Source of the DNA: Pseudomonas sp. Irchel s3h14 | GTDB lineage: Bacteria; Pseudomonadota; Gammaproteobacteria; Pseudomonadales; Pseudomonadaceae | NCBI RefSeq assembly: GCF_900187425.1 | Contig: NZ_FYDJ01000005.1 | Span: 186,001 to 250,000 of the forward strand | DNA: 64,000 bases | Reading direction: 5' to 3' | Shown: positions 8,454 to 16,310 of the stretch, in pieces | Layout of the letters: each line of letters starts with the position of its first letter | Numbering within the stretch: the stretch's first letter is position 1 | Made by a program: the position numbers and the translations under genes | The notes under the pieces: generated by a model | Told to the model about the DNA's origin: nothing | The model's database searches: none | What the model saw: the letters and a program-made list of their open reading frames with translations, nothing else

Positions 8454-9950
8454 TCAATCCTCCCGGTCAACACTGGCGCTCAACCGGCCCCAGGTGTCAG
8501 CAATGAACAACAGGTTGGCAAGCTGTTGCTGAAGCGCCTCGCCGTCCATCTGTGGGAACGCCTCAGCAAGTAGGCCGAGCGCCTCTGAATCATCGCGGGC
8601 GCGCTGTAATGCTTCGATGAGTGGCGCTACAGCCTGCTCGGCCTGTTGTTGCAACGCTTCGGCGGGCAAGCTGCCAATGGCCTGATCGAGGGCGATTTGA
8701 TCCAGTAGCGGCCGTACAGTCGGCTCAGCAAACTCCGGCGATTCGGTGGTGGCCACCGCCTCATTGATGTCGCCGTCCTGCAGGTTGTAAGTGCGTTTCC
8801 AGTACGCGCTGGTGAACTTCACCCCGGACTCGGTCAACGCCTTATCGCGTTGGGCCAGTGTCTTGTCGATTTCCTCCTGTTCCCAAAGTTGGTACAACGG
8901 CGCCACGACGTCGGTGCCGAAGTTGAGGTCGACGACCAAGCGAATACAGGAATTCAATGACGCGGCAACAATGCCCGCATCACCGTCGCGAATGTCTTTG
9001 GTGACTTCGGCGCCAGCTGTCGCGCTCGCGCGGTTGCTATCCTTCTCTGTGGTCTGGTTTTGCCCGAGCATGGCCACGTTGATTTCACTGCGGCAGTACT
9101 CCAACAATTCACGGTAAACATCGGCGCTGCCGGCCTTGCCGGCGGCTTCGATGATCTGCACGCTGGAGTCGTCCGGGATGGCGGCGACGGCGTCTTGCAC
9201 CATGGCTTCAAGGCTGTCGAGCAGCAAATCAGTTTCGCCATCGGTGGCACCGCGTGGGTGTTTACCGATGACCCAGGGGCTGCCGTATTTCTCCGTGAAC
9301 TGGACCCAGAACTTCAGGCCGCCTTTCATGAAGGTCGCCGGCCAGAAGCACATGCTCAGGTCCGGGAAACCGTAGGGGTTGGCATAAGTCGCGTCCTGCC
9401 GGGCCACGATAAAACGCTGTGGGTCGCACAGTTCGCCGTCTTGACCGGCCTCTTTGGAGCGAAAACGCAGCGCGTTGTCCTTGTCGTAGAAGAACCATTC
9501 GGCGGGCTTGCCGAGCAAATCTTCCGGCACCAAGTTCATGCCCACCGGCTGCCACATCAGCTCGACCGGCTGATAGCCAAACAGGGGCGCGTCGAGCAGC
9601 TCGCGAATGATGCGGTCCAGGTCAAGATCCGTCAGCCAATCGCGAATGAAACTTTCCACCTTGATGGGCGCATCGCCGCGTTTGATTCCGCGCTCCAAAG
9701 CCAGCACCGAGGCCTTGCGGCGACGAACGTTGCCGCCAACCAATGCCGAGCTGCGCAGGTCGCGGTACACCGTTATGTCCTTACCCTGGGCCTTTAGGAT
9801 AGGGTCCGGGTTCGGCAGGTTGGCCCCGCTGGAGCCGCCCGCATTGGACCGCCCACGGGTGGCAATGTGCTGGTCCAGCGTGGAGCTGCTCTTGGCATCG
9901 GCAAAGCTGACGAATTCGGTGGGGCTGACCCACAGGCCTCTGTTGTTCAT
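8454..9950 (-). CDS. Portal protein (DUF935, Mu gp29-like)
   Basis: A 498-residue portal of the DUF935/Mu gp29 family. Evidence includes the N-terminal NPDPILKAQGKDITVYRDLRSSALVGGNVRRRK, the central GYQPVELMWQPVG, and the LGQNQTTEKDSNRASATAGAEVT segment conserved in gp29 proteins. It forms the dodecameric ring at the packaging vertex and interacts with the terminase encoded just upstream. Its ATG overlaps the terminase stop by 4 bases. Confidence 0.95.
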   Translation of the reverse strand: MNNRGLWVSPTEFVSFADAKSSSTLDQHIATRGRSNAGGSSGANLPNPDPILKAQGKDITVYRDLRSSALVGGNVRRRKASVLALERGIKRGDAPIKVESFIRDWLTDLDLDRIIRELLDAPLFGYQPVELMWQPVGMNLVPEDLLGKPAEWFFYDKDNALRFRSKEAGQDGELCDPQRFIVARQDATYANPYGFPDLSMCFWPATFMKGGLKFWVQFTEKYGSPWVIGKHPRGATDGETDLLLDSLEAMVQDAVAAIPDDSSVQIIEAAGKAGSADVYRELLEYCRSEINVAMLGQNQTTEKDSNRASATAGAEVTKDIRDGDAGIVAASLNSCIRLVVDLNFGTDVVAPLYQLWEQEEIDKTLAQRDKALTESGVKFTSAYWKRTYNLQDGDINEAVATTESPEFAEPTVRPLLDQIALDQAIGSLPAEALQQQAEQAVAPLIEALQRARDDSEALGLLAEAFPQMDGEALQQQLANLLFIADTWGRLSASVDRED

Positions 9951-11554
9951 GCGTACCCCTGGGTAATGCGTTTGCCCTGACGGCGGCGACGTGATTTGAC
10001 GGAGACGGGACCTGAGGCGACTTCCAGCGTGGCGAAGTTGGCAAGCGCACCAGCACCCGCGAAGTCGCCGTGGCGATACAGGTCTGGATCTTTCAGGTCT
10101 TGTGAGCGGGCTTTCATGATCATTGGGATGCCGTCGACCATTTCGATGGCGCGCACGTCTTGGTGCAATGAGTCATCGAGCGGCAATGTGATGGTGGCGT
10201 CCTCGAACAACTGCACGAACTTGGGCATCCAGGCGCCGTACCAGGAGCGGCTGATCTTCACTTGCTGGATGCGGTTGTGGCCGAACTCATCGGCTGTCTC
10301 TTCGGCGAGTGTTTCGCCACTGCCGGTGGCGTCCAGCGCGGCACCGACAAAGCGCGGCAGTCCACGCAGGATGTAAAACAGGACCTGTTTTTGTTGGCGG
10401 GTCGGCACCTTGTGCATCTCCACCACAAAGGGCACATCACGGTGTCGAACCTGATCGACCGACATCGGGCAGATGATTGAGAAGTCCCGGTGCCTGGCGT
10501 AGTCCATGCCCAAGAAGTGACGCAGGTCAGGCGCCAAAACCTGCTGCATCAAGGGCGTCAGATAGCGCCCGATCCAGTCATCCACATAGGCTTCGCGGCG
10601 ATACACCGGCTGTTGGGTGAAGTCATCGTCCAACGCCAGGCGCAGTACCACCCGGCCGGGGCGCATGGCCTCATCGATCCACACGCCGGGAATGCACACG
10701 CCATTGCCGTCGCGGGGGATCGCATCAAGCTCTTCACGCATCTGCGCCTTGCGTGGCCCGTAGGCGTTGCGGATCTTCTTGTACCAGGCTTCCTTCTCTT
10801 CGGCCGTAGCGACCTTGCCGGCCATGAAGCACACCCGCTCAAACAATCCGTTGGCCACAGCGTCATCAAAGGTGGCCCGGTAGACTTCAGCGCTGTCGCC
10901 ATAACGTTTGTCCCGGATGTCGTTGACCATCTGGTTGAACGCGTTGCCCTTGCCGTTATGTGTGCTGATGATGACGATGCGACCGCCCCAAATCAGCAGC
11001 GCCGTGGCGGCGTCGAGTACGGCCGACACGTCACGGTGAAACGCGGCTTCGTCGATGATGACCTTGCCCTGCAAGCCACGCACGCCGGCCGGGTTGCTCG
11101 ACAGTGCAACGATCTTGAAACCGGAGGCGTAACGAATGCGGTAAGCATTGATCTGGCGGGTGTTGCCGGCTTCGTCCTGGTCATCGAACAGGAACTCCTC
11201 GATCTCGCTGACGCCCGATGCCTGAGCCTCAGCCATTACCCGGCTGAACTTGGCGCAGTAGCCAATGAACTCCAGACCTTTTTCCTTGGTGTCACCGATG
11301 TAAAAGCAGTCCATGCCGCCCGCGACTTTTTGCGAGGCGGCGGTGATGACCGAGTCCAGCGCTTCGGCAAAGGTGATGCCGGTACGGCGGCCTTTTTCAC
11401 AGAGTTTGATCTGCGCGTCGATGCCCAGCCATTCCGACTGGTGAGCCATCAGAATCCCGTCATCGAGGGGGTTGTAGCCCTCGGGGATTTCCCGGACGCT
11501 CGGCGGCAGTTCGTCCCATTCGATGACGCGCAGCGTACTGGATGAGGGTTTCAT
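9947..11554 (-). CDS. Terminase large subunit (Mu gp28-like)
   Basis: A 535-residue packaging motor/nuclease. The N-terminal ATPase part contains QIKLCEKGRRTGITFAEALDS (Walker A-like), and GLQGKVIIDEAAFHRDV is the Walker B with catalytic Glu. The C-terminal nuclease part includes FLGMDYARHRDFSII and AALDATGSGETLAEE. In Mu-like phages this enzyme packages from inside the integrated phage end by a headful mechanism. It overlaps the small subunit gene by 4 bases. Confidence 0.95.
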   Translation of the reverse strand: MKPSSSTLRVIEWDELPPSVREIPEGYNPLDDGILMAHQSEWLGIDAQIKLCEKGRRTGITFAEALDSVITAASQKVAGGMDCFYIGDTKEKGLEFIGYCAKFSRVMAEAQASGVSEIEEFLFDDQDEAGNTRQINAYRIRYASGFKIVALSSNPAGVRGLQGKVIIDEAAFHRDVSAVLDAATALLIWGGRIVIISTHNGKGNAFNQMVNDIRDKRYGDSAEVYRATFDDAVANGLFERVCFMAGKVATAEEKEAWYKKIRNAYGPRKAQMREELDAIPRDGNGVCIPGVWIDEAMRPGRVVLRLALDDDFTQQPVYRREAYVDDWIGRYLTPLMQQVLAPDLRHFLGMDYARHRDFSIICPMSVDQVRHRDVPFVVEMHKVPTRQQKQVLFYILRGLPRFVGAALDATGSGETLAEETADEFGHNRIQQVKISRSWYGAWMPKFVQLFEDATITLPLDDSLHQDVRAIEMVDGIPMIMKARSQDLKDPDLYRHGDFAGAGALANFATLEVASGPVSVKSRRRRQGKRITQGYA

Positions 11555-12102
11555 CGTTTCACACCCAGAAATTTCTGGCGCCAGAACATGGCCTGGTCTT
11601 CGGTCATGCCTTTGGCTTTCACCGCGCTGTCCAGTTCGGCGGCTTGCTCCTGGAGCAAACGGTCGCGGGCCGCTTTTTCGATGACCTGACGTTCCTTCAC
11701 GCTCATCGTCCGCGCTTCCATGGTGGCCTTCGCGGCGCGGGCCAGGGCCGAGACTTCGGCGATGGTCACTTCATCCTTTTCATGGGCGCCCATGGCAGCC
11801 TGGTAGGTCAGCGTCGAGATGGCCTCCACCAACAGCACACCTGTTTTGTCTGAGGCGTCTTCGCCGAACGCGCCCACGAACGCTTCGGCCATTTCGCGCT
11901 GCTGGCGGACTTTGTCGGTGAGTTCGTCAAAGCCGATTTTGAAACGGCCCAGCGCACTACGGCTTGGGGCTTTCTCATTGGGGAAGCGCGCCTGAATATC
12001 GGCCAGCATGTCGTCCAGGGTCATGCGGTCTTCGCGCAATAGCTTCTGGATGTAGGCCTTGACCATTGAAGGCAGACGATTGATGGAGGACTTGCCTGCC
12101 AT
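11551..12102 (-). CDS. Terminase small subunit, DUF3486 (Mu gp27-like)
   Basis: A 183-residue DUF3486 protein. It opens with SINRLPSMVKAYIQKLLREDRMTLDDMLADIQARFPNEKAPSRSALGRFKIGFDE, the characteristic DNA-binding N-terminus of Mu gp27. It recognises the packaging start and hands the DNA to the large subunit encoded by the next gene. The C-terminal half is helical and charged. Confidence 0.92.
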   Translation of the reverse strand: MAGKSSINRLPSMVKAYIQKLLREDRMTLDDMLADIQARFPNEKAPSRSALGRFKIGFDELTDKVRQQREMAEAFVGAFGEDASDKTGVLLVEAISTLTYQAAMGAHEKDEVTIAEVSALARAAKATMEARTMSVKERQVIEKAARDRLLQEQAAELDSAVKAKGMTEDQAMFWRQKFLGVKR

Positions 12103-12104
12103 GG

Positions 12105-12398
12105 TTACGCCCCCGGCCGTTTGATACCGGGAACACGAGCGCGTCCTGCAGCAATGTCCTGTCCGCGCTCATTGAGCGTGGCTACCAGCACGGGGCCAAC
12201 ATCGGCAACAGTCAATGCGCCTTGTTCGGCCAGCCAGTTCAATTCGGTTTTCACCTGGTCACGGCTGAGGGTATGCCCGTAGCTGTCCAGGGCCATGGTC
12301 AACACGGAGCTGTTGGCGCGATAACCGGTCATCTCGGCCAATAGGCGAAGGATCACCAGGCGGATGTCCTGGCGCAGAAAGTCGGCGTATTGGGTCAT
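12105..12398 (-). CDS. Mu gp26-like small winged-helix phage protein
   Basis: A 97-residue protein, MTQYADFLRQDIRLVILRLLAEMTGYRANSSVL and so on, with a winged-helix look (SRDQVKTELNWLAEQGALTV). Proteins of this kind occupy the gp26 position before the small terminase in Mu-like phages and are annotated ArsR-like or VpaChn25_0724 family. The role is unknown; a regulatory or packaging accessory function is possible. Its stop is 2 bases from the next start. Confidence 0.75.
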   Translation of the reverse strand: MTQYADFLRQDIRLVILRLLAEMTGYRANSSVLTMALDSYGHTLSRDQVKTELNWLAEQGALTVADVGPVLVATLNERGQDIAAGRARVPGIKRPGA

Positions 12399-12700
12399 GT
12401 CTTTTCTCGCAGCAAGTAGTCATTGATCCGGTCCAGCGAACGGGCTAAAGGGCCAAGCGCATCCTTGACCCCCGACAGTTCGGCACGTACGGCTTTCATG
12501 TCGCCCAACAGATCGGTCACGGCCGTCTGATCTGGAAGGTGTCGGACGTGTTCTTCCAGGGCGACGATGCGGGTGCGCAGCTCCAGCAATTCCTGCGCAC
12601 TGGCGGCCTGACGTTTGGTCATCCATGTGTAGATGGCGAGTACCGTGACGATCAGCCACTGCACGGTCTGAAAGCCGAAGTTGAGTTCGTTCAAGTTCAT
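12395..12700 (-). CDS. DUF2730 membrane-anchored protein (Mu gp25-like)
   Basis: A 101-residue protein with one N-terminal membrane helix (FQTVQWLIVTVLAIYTWMT) followed by a coiled coil (AQELLELRTRIVALEEHVRHL). This is the DUF2730/Mu gp25 arrangement. It overlaps neighbours on both sides by 4 bases. The function is unknown; its place in the lysis-to-terminase interval suggests an accessory lysis or morphogenesis role. Confidence 0.78.
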   Translation of the reverse strand: MNLNELNFGFQTVQWLIVTVLAIYTWMTKRQAASAQELLELRTRIVALEEHVRHLPDQTAVTDLLGDMKAVRAELSGVKDALGPLARSLDRINDYLLREKT

Positions 12701-12957
12701 TCAAAACCCCGCGTGGCCAAGTGTTCCAAGGCGTCTATGCAATCAAAACAATGTTCGGTACCAGGTTCAGCCTGGCGACGATCTTCGGGAATGGCGTCAC
12801 CGCACCCTTCGCAGCGGTAAGCCGAAGGACCGGAGCCTCGCCGCAGATCGCTATTACGGACACGCAACTCAGAATCACTGATGGCGTCATTTGTATCGGG
12901 CTCCGCTGTATCTATTTCGCTGGTGTCTTCATCTGTAGCGAGGTCAGCTACATCCAT
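12697..12957 (-). CDS. TraR/DksA-type C4 zinc finger protein
   Basis: An 86-residue protein with an acidic N-terminal half and a C-terminal four-cysteine finger, CEGCGDAIPEDRR followed by CFDC, the TraR/DksA signature. Short members bind in the RNA polymerase secondary channel and alter promoter choice. It is located in the Mu gp24 position. The outer prophage carries its own member at 41871-42077. Confidence 0.85.
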   Translation of the reverse strand: MDVADLATDEDTSEIDTAEPDTNDAISDSELRVRNSDLRRGSGPSAYRCEGCGDAIPEDRRQAEPGTEHCFDCIDALEHLATRGFE

Positions 12958-13265
12958 AAGCGGTCAGTCCTTTTCCTGGAGATCAAGCAAGGCATTGAGT
13001 TGGACGAGGTTGGATCGGGCCCACACGCCGTAGTCCTGGGCGTGGGCAAGGATGTCGGCCGCAGTGACGCCGCTTTCCAGTAGCTCGGCGTCAGTGCCGG
13101 TGGCGGGCCAGGCCGCTTTTTCAGAAGTGGTGGCAGCGGTGCCTGGTCTTGGGGTGGGCACACCGAGGGCGGTGTTGTAGTCGCGCAGCCAACCAGCAGT
13201 GAACACGCAACGAGGGATAGGCTTAGCAACAGCGCCAGGCGCTGCAATGTATTGGGTCGTGACAT
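12948..13265 (-). CDS. Rz1: Rz1-like outer-membrane spanin lipoprotein, nested in Rz
   Basis: A 105-residue ORF in another frame of the Rz-like gene, extending 16 bases past its end. It starts MSRPNTLQRLALLLSLSLVA and has cysteines at 21 and 27; LLVGC (C27) is a good lipobox, LVAC (C21) an alternative. A Pro-rich region (PLPPLLKKRPGPPPALTP) follows, typical of Rz1. It would be the o-spanin partner of the 12964-13566 product and fuse the two membranes at lysis. Confidence 0.78.
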   Translation of the reverse strand: MSRPNTLQRLALLLSLSLVACSLLVGCATTTPPSVCPPQDQAPLPPLLKKRPGPPPALTPSYWKAASLRPTSLPTPRTTACGPDPTSSNSMPCLISRKRTDRLWM

Positions 13266-13566
13266 GGGGAATGCGCTCCTGGAGCTGGCGTTTTTCTTCT
13301 GTAAAACGGTCTAAGGTGTCGAACAGCAGAGCCTCGGCTTCGGTCGCACGGGTGACTTGCTGCAGCAGCTGCACACGATTGGCTGTCTCCGCAGCGAGCA
13401 TCTGCTCTGCGTGCGTTACCTTGAGATTTGCCTGATCGGTAGCACCCAACGACTGGGCATAACGAAAGCCAAGGCCATAGGCGATTGAGCCGGCGGCCGT
13501 CGCACTTATCACGCAGGCCAGCACGGCGACCGTTAACCCTGACGGCAACCGATCAAGCACGCCCAT
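12964..13566 (-). CDS. Rz: Rz-like inner-membrane spanin
   Basis: A 200-residue protein with an N-terminal transmembrane segment (LTVAVLACVISATAAGSIAYGL) and a periplasmic coiled coil (HAEQMLAAETANRVQLLQQVTRATEAEALLFDTLDRFTEEKRQLQER), the i-spanin layout. An Rz1-type lipoprotein frame is embedded in it. It lies downstream of the endolysin and small membrane proteins in the lysis cassette. Confidence 0.82.
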   Translation of the reverse strand: MGVLDRLPSGLTVAVLACVISATAAGSIAYGLGFRYAQSLGATDQANLKVTHAEQMLAAETANRVQLLQQVTRATEAEALLFDTLDRFTEEKRQLQERIPHVTTQYIAAPGAVAKPIPRCVFTAGWLRDYNTALGVPTPRPGTAATTSEKAAWPATGTDAELLESGVTAADILAHAQDYGVWARSNLVQLNALLDLQEKD

Positions 13567-13765
13567 GGTGGTGCCTCATACGGTTACGGGATTTACGCGC
13601 ACGACGCTTTGCCGCCGCGATGCCGGTCTTGCCGAGACGAGAAGGATGGATAACGGTGGGCTTGATCCAGCTGCCAGCTGCTGTACTGGGAATGGTCCAG
13701 CGCCAGGCCCCAATCAAGCCCGCCATCAGTGCGGCAAAGGTTCGACCAAACAGATTCAATCTCAT
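13553..13765 (-). CDS. Small membrane protein of the lysis cassette
   Basis: A 70-residue protein with one hydrophobic stretch (TFAALMAGLIGAWRWTI) and a very basic C-terminus (KRRARKSRNRMRHHHGRA). It overlaps the upstream holin-like gene by 4 bases and the Rz-like gene start by 14 bases. Position suggests a holin partner or lysis accessory, but I do not recognise a family. Confidence 0.5.
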   Translation of the reverse strand: MRLNLFGRTFAALMAGLIGAWRWTIPSTAAGSWIKPTVIHPSRLGKTGIAAAKRRARKSRNRMRHHHGRA

Positions 13766-13980
13766 GGCCGAACCTCCTGATCAGGGCCTTGCTTGATCAG
13801 GCGAGCGAAGAACAGCAGCAAGCCCAGACCGCTGTTGAACGCGGCGTAGGCCCTGGGTGAAAGCTGTGCCTGCCACAGCGGCAGCAGCTCAAGTTGAGCG
13901 AAGCCGAACAAGGCGATTAATACGCCGAGCTGGACGCTGTACAGCTTGTAGCAGCAACGCCAACCACAGATCAGCTTCAT
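13762..13980 (-). CDS. Holin candidate, two membrane segments
   Basis: A 72-residue protein with two hydrophobic segments, YSVQLGVLIALFGFAQLELLPLW and AYAAFNSGLGLLLFFARLI, and a charged tail, which is the build of class II holins. It overlaps the endolysin gene by 4 bases upstream and the next small gene by 4 bases downstream. A holin role is inferred from size, topology and context. Confidence 0.65.
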   Translation of the reverse strand: MKLICGWRCCYKLYSVQLGVLIALFGFAQLELLPLWQAQLSPRAYAAFNSGLGLLLFFARLIKQGPDQEVRP

Positions 13981-14474
13981 GCTGGCACCTCACCTTTGCC
14001 ATGCACGATGCCGCGTTCGATACCAGCCAGTGCCAAACCTTCAGCAATGATTGAGTCGCCATACCACTGGCCACCTGGTAGAGGGCCAGAACCGTTTTCG
14101 TGACGGATAACGACCGGGACCAAGACGCGCATAACTTCATAGTCGTAAACGTCGACGCCTTCAAAATCAGGATCGAGTCCCAAGGCGCGAGCCACGCTCA
14201 AGACATAGGCATTGGTGTTGTTTTCGGATGGGGGTGCCCAGCGTTCGATGATCTCGCGGATGCTGTCGATGCGACTGCCATCGGCAGCCAGACGCTTGTC
14301 CTGGTAGGTGATCAGTACACGGGCAATGGCCCGGATACCCCAGCGTGGAGCCGTGAACTGGACGAACTCGCTATCGCTCTGGGCGACGGCCATGCCTTGC
14401 CAGCGCACACCTTTGGCGTGACGGATGTTGCCGGGGTTGAAGTTGCGGATACCGCGAGGGGATTCGGGTCGCAT
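13977..14474 (-). CDS. Phage endolysin / muralytic transglycosylase-like protein
   Basis: A 165-residue protein. The core GIRNFNPGNIRHAKGVRWQGM, then FTAPRWGIRAIARVLITYQ and NTNAYVLSVARALG, matches Mu-like phage proteins annotated as endolysin or structural muralytic protein. I choose ATG 14474 because AGGAGG lies 6 bases upstream; the frame stays open for 17 more codons. No signal peptide is visible, so export would depend on the holin. It is first in the lysis cassette, behind the 14558-14578 repeat. Confidence 0.75.
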   Translation of the reverse strand: MRPESPRGIRNFNPGNIRHAKGVRWQGMAVAQSDSEFVQFTAPRWGIRAIARVLITYQDKRLAADGSRIDSIREIIERWAPPSENNTNAYVLSVARALGLDPDFEGVDVYDYEVMRVLVPVVIRHENGSGPLPGGQWYGDSIIAEGLALAGIERGIVHGKGEVPA

Positions 14475-14557
14475 GGGACGCCTCCTGTAATGACGCCGCC
14501 AGTTTCGGACGCCAGAAATACACACGCCGCCATGATGGGCGGCGTGGTGCAGGAGGG

Positions 14558-14578
14558 CTTTTAATCGAGTTTAAAGAG
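14558..14578 (-). promoter_or_regulatory. 21-bp repeat, candidate late promoter Plys
   Basis: An exact copy of the 21 bases at 5637-5657, in the same orientation, 84 bases before the endolysin start. By position it corresponds to Mu Plys. The two copies have little similarity on either side, which argues for selection on the element itself. The Mor-family activator at 24511-24873 is the obvious candidate regulator. Confidence 0.6.
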
Positions 14579-14612
14579 ATGGTGAGTAAAGTATTCCGTA
14601 ACTGCCGTTCAA

Positions 14613-15005
14613 CTACGCCCAGCCTCGGCTGTGTTGAAAGATCTCTACCGTCGCGATGCTTTCCCGATAGGCATACACCATAGGACCATACTTATTCTGG
14701 ATTCGTAGGAATAAGAAATACGGCACGATCATCCCGAGCAAAATGGTAGCAAACAGCAACGCAGAGGAGCCAAAAGCAATCCCTGTAAATAACTCTGCAA
14801 TGAACGTCAAAGCGCCTATAGCCATCCACCCGACAATGGGGTTGAACATTATTTTTTTACGAGCATCTTTCAAGCGTTCGCGCAGATGTGTAAGTAGCTC
14901 GGCCACTTCCTCGCGGCTTTTAGTCGCAAGATCATTCAGGTCATAGTTGTAAATATCGCCGCCAGCTACCTGCCCGACATTGCCATTAAATTTCTGGTTT
15001 CCCAT
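14613..15005 (-). CDS. Membrane protein with N-terminal GNVGQVAGGDIYNY motif
   Basis: A 130-residue protein of unknown family. Residues 6-21 carry the motif NGNVGQVAGGDIYNYD, shared with the protein at 15718-16308. A helix (REEVAELLTHLRERLKDARKK) and two transmembrane segments (IVGWMAIGALTFIAELFTGIAF and ALLFATILLGMIVPYFLFL) follow, then a cytoplasmic-looking tail. It is the last gene of the leftward operon that starts with the repressor, so it is probably expressed in the lysogen. A superinfection-exclusion or defence role is inferred. Confidence 0.7.
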   Translation of the reverse strand: MGNQKFNGNVGQVAGGDIYNYDLNDLATKSREEVAELLTHLRERLKDARKKIMFNPIVGWMAIGALTFIAELFTGIAFGSSALLFATILLGMIVPYFLFLRIQNKYGPMVYAYRESIATVEIFQHSRGWA

Positions 15006-15102
15006 ATGTCCACTCTTGATTTATTTGGCTAAGCGCTTCAATGCGACCTTTATCTACTCAGGGCTGCCGGCTCCCATTCATGGTCCAAAGCCCAGGCATG
15101 AA

Positions 15103-15660
15103 TCAGCTTTTGCAGTGGGCAGGCTTGGGCTGCGCAATGACTTCTTTTGTCTCGGGGTCGACCGTAAATACGGTAAGGCACTCTCGACCGCCACCCAGTT
15201 TTTTCTTCAGTTCCGCATCGCTTTCGGCATCCGACTTCGCTGACATCACAGGATCTGCAGATTGGAGGCAGTCATCCCGCTTTTCCTGATACTCATCCAG
15301 GGCATCTTTGATTGAGCCGGGTACCTTTTCAACACCACCGTTTTGAGCAGCGGCCAACTGTGCATTCCACCAACTGCGGGAAAAGTTACCCGCCGCAAAG
15401 CAACTGCCAAGTGGCTCAAAGACTGTGGAGCCGAACTGACGTTTGCCAGACTCCACCAACGAAGAAAAATGCTTGCTGTGAGCACTGATGTTGGCGAGGT
15501 CTCCACTCTTCAAAATGGCAATGCCATCGGTCATCGCTTTTCCAAGAGCGCCCATCTGTTTAGTGGCTTGCTCCAACGAATCAGGGCTTGCCTTCGTGAA
15601 AGGCTCTGCTTGAGCAGTCACCGATATAAACAACACAAACAGACTGAATATTTTTTTCAT
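15103..15660 (-). CDS. Exported protein of unknown function
   Basis: A 185-residue protein with a clear signal peptide (MKKIFSLFVLFISVTAQA, cleavage after AQA). The mature part is helical and contains three cysteines (FEPLGSCFAAG, KRDDCLQS, GRECLTVFT) plus a fourth near the end (PAHCKS), suggesting disulphides in the periplasm. It lies between the two motif-bearing membrane proteins in the repressor operon. I recognise no family. Confidence 0.68.
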   Translation of the reverse strand: MKKIFSLFVLFISVTAQAEPFTKASPDSLEQATKQMGALGKAMTDGIAILKSGDLANISAHSKHFSSLVESGKRQFGSTVFEPLGSCFAAGNFSRSWWNAQLAAAQNGGVEKVPGSIKDALDEYQEKRDDCLQSADPVMSAKSDAESDAELKKKLGGGRECLTVFTVDPETKEVIAQPKPAHCKS

Positions 15661-15717
15661 TCACAACGTTCCCTGTAAAAATTCCCTGTTAGCTTTCGAC
15701 AAGTTTCGAAAGGTTTT

Positions 15718-16308
15718 TCAGAACCAGATCCCGCCAATGAGTACGCCAAGACAAAACAATACCGCTGCGTTCTGTTTATGCATGACCAAGAACTCTTTGA
15801 TCGACAGTGTACTGGCCCCGATAGGAGTCGCTTTTACCTGACTCGTAGGCTCAAAGCACTGCACAAACTCTAACGTTTGTTGTAGCTGATGTTTCTGAAG
15901 GTTTTTTAGCTGAGTGCGGCCAAAGCTCAACTCGCAGAAATTGTTCATCTCCGCCTTCGCGTCTTTTTCGGCGACGGCCCGCAAGACCTTGCCCACCAAC
16001 CGACGTTTGTCGGCGTCTTCTTGCAGAAGCTCCAGCCGTGCCTGGATGGCACTTCGCGCATTCGCGAACTGCTCTGTAGTGATCTCGCTGATTGATGTCA
16101 CACCCAGTTGAGCGTGCACTCTGCGCCAGACATCCCGAGGGTCGTCTCCCAGCTCCTCGCACTTGGCGCGCAGCTCATGTAGCTCCTTGCGCTGTGCTGC
16201 AACCAAACCACGGCTTTCAGCTTTGTCGGTCAGATTGATATTGATGCCGTAGTTGTTGATGTCACCTTCTGCCACCTGACCTACACCACCATGGAAGTCC
16301 TGACTCAT
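15718..16308 (-). CDS. Tail-anchored membrane protein with GGVGQVAEGDINNY motif
   Basis: A 196-residue protein. Residues 6-24 contain GGVGQVAEGDINNYGININ, clearly related to the N-terminus of the 14613-15005 product. A long helical charged region follows (KELHELRAKCEELGDDPRDVWRRVHAQLG, then ARSAIQARLELLQEDADKRRLV). The C-terminus is a single membrane anchor (AAVLFCLGVLIGGIWF). The ATG is 2 bases from the repressor stop, so the two are translationally linked. Function unknown. Confidence 0.72.
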   Translation of the reverse strand: MSQDFHGGVGQVAEGDINNYGININLTDKAESRGLVAAQRKELHELRAKCEELGDDPRDVWRRVHAQLGVTSISEITTEQFANARSAIQARLELLQEDADKRRLVGKVLRAVAEKDAKAEMNNFCELSFGRTQLKNLQKHQLQQTLEFVQCFEPTSQVKATPIGASTLSIKEFLVMHKQNAAVLFCLGVLIGGIWF

Positions 16309-16310
16309 GC

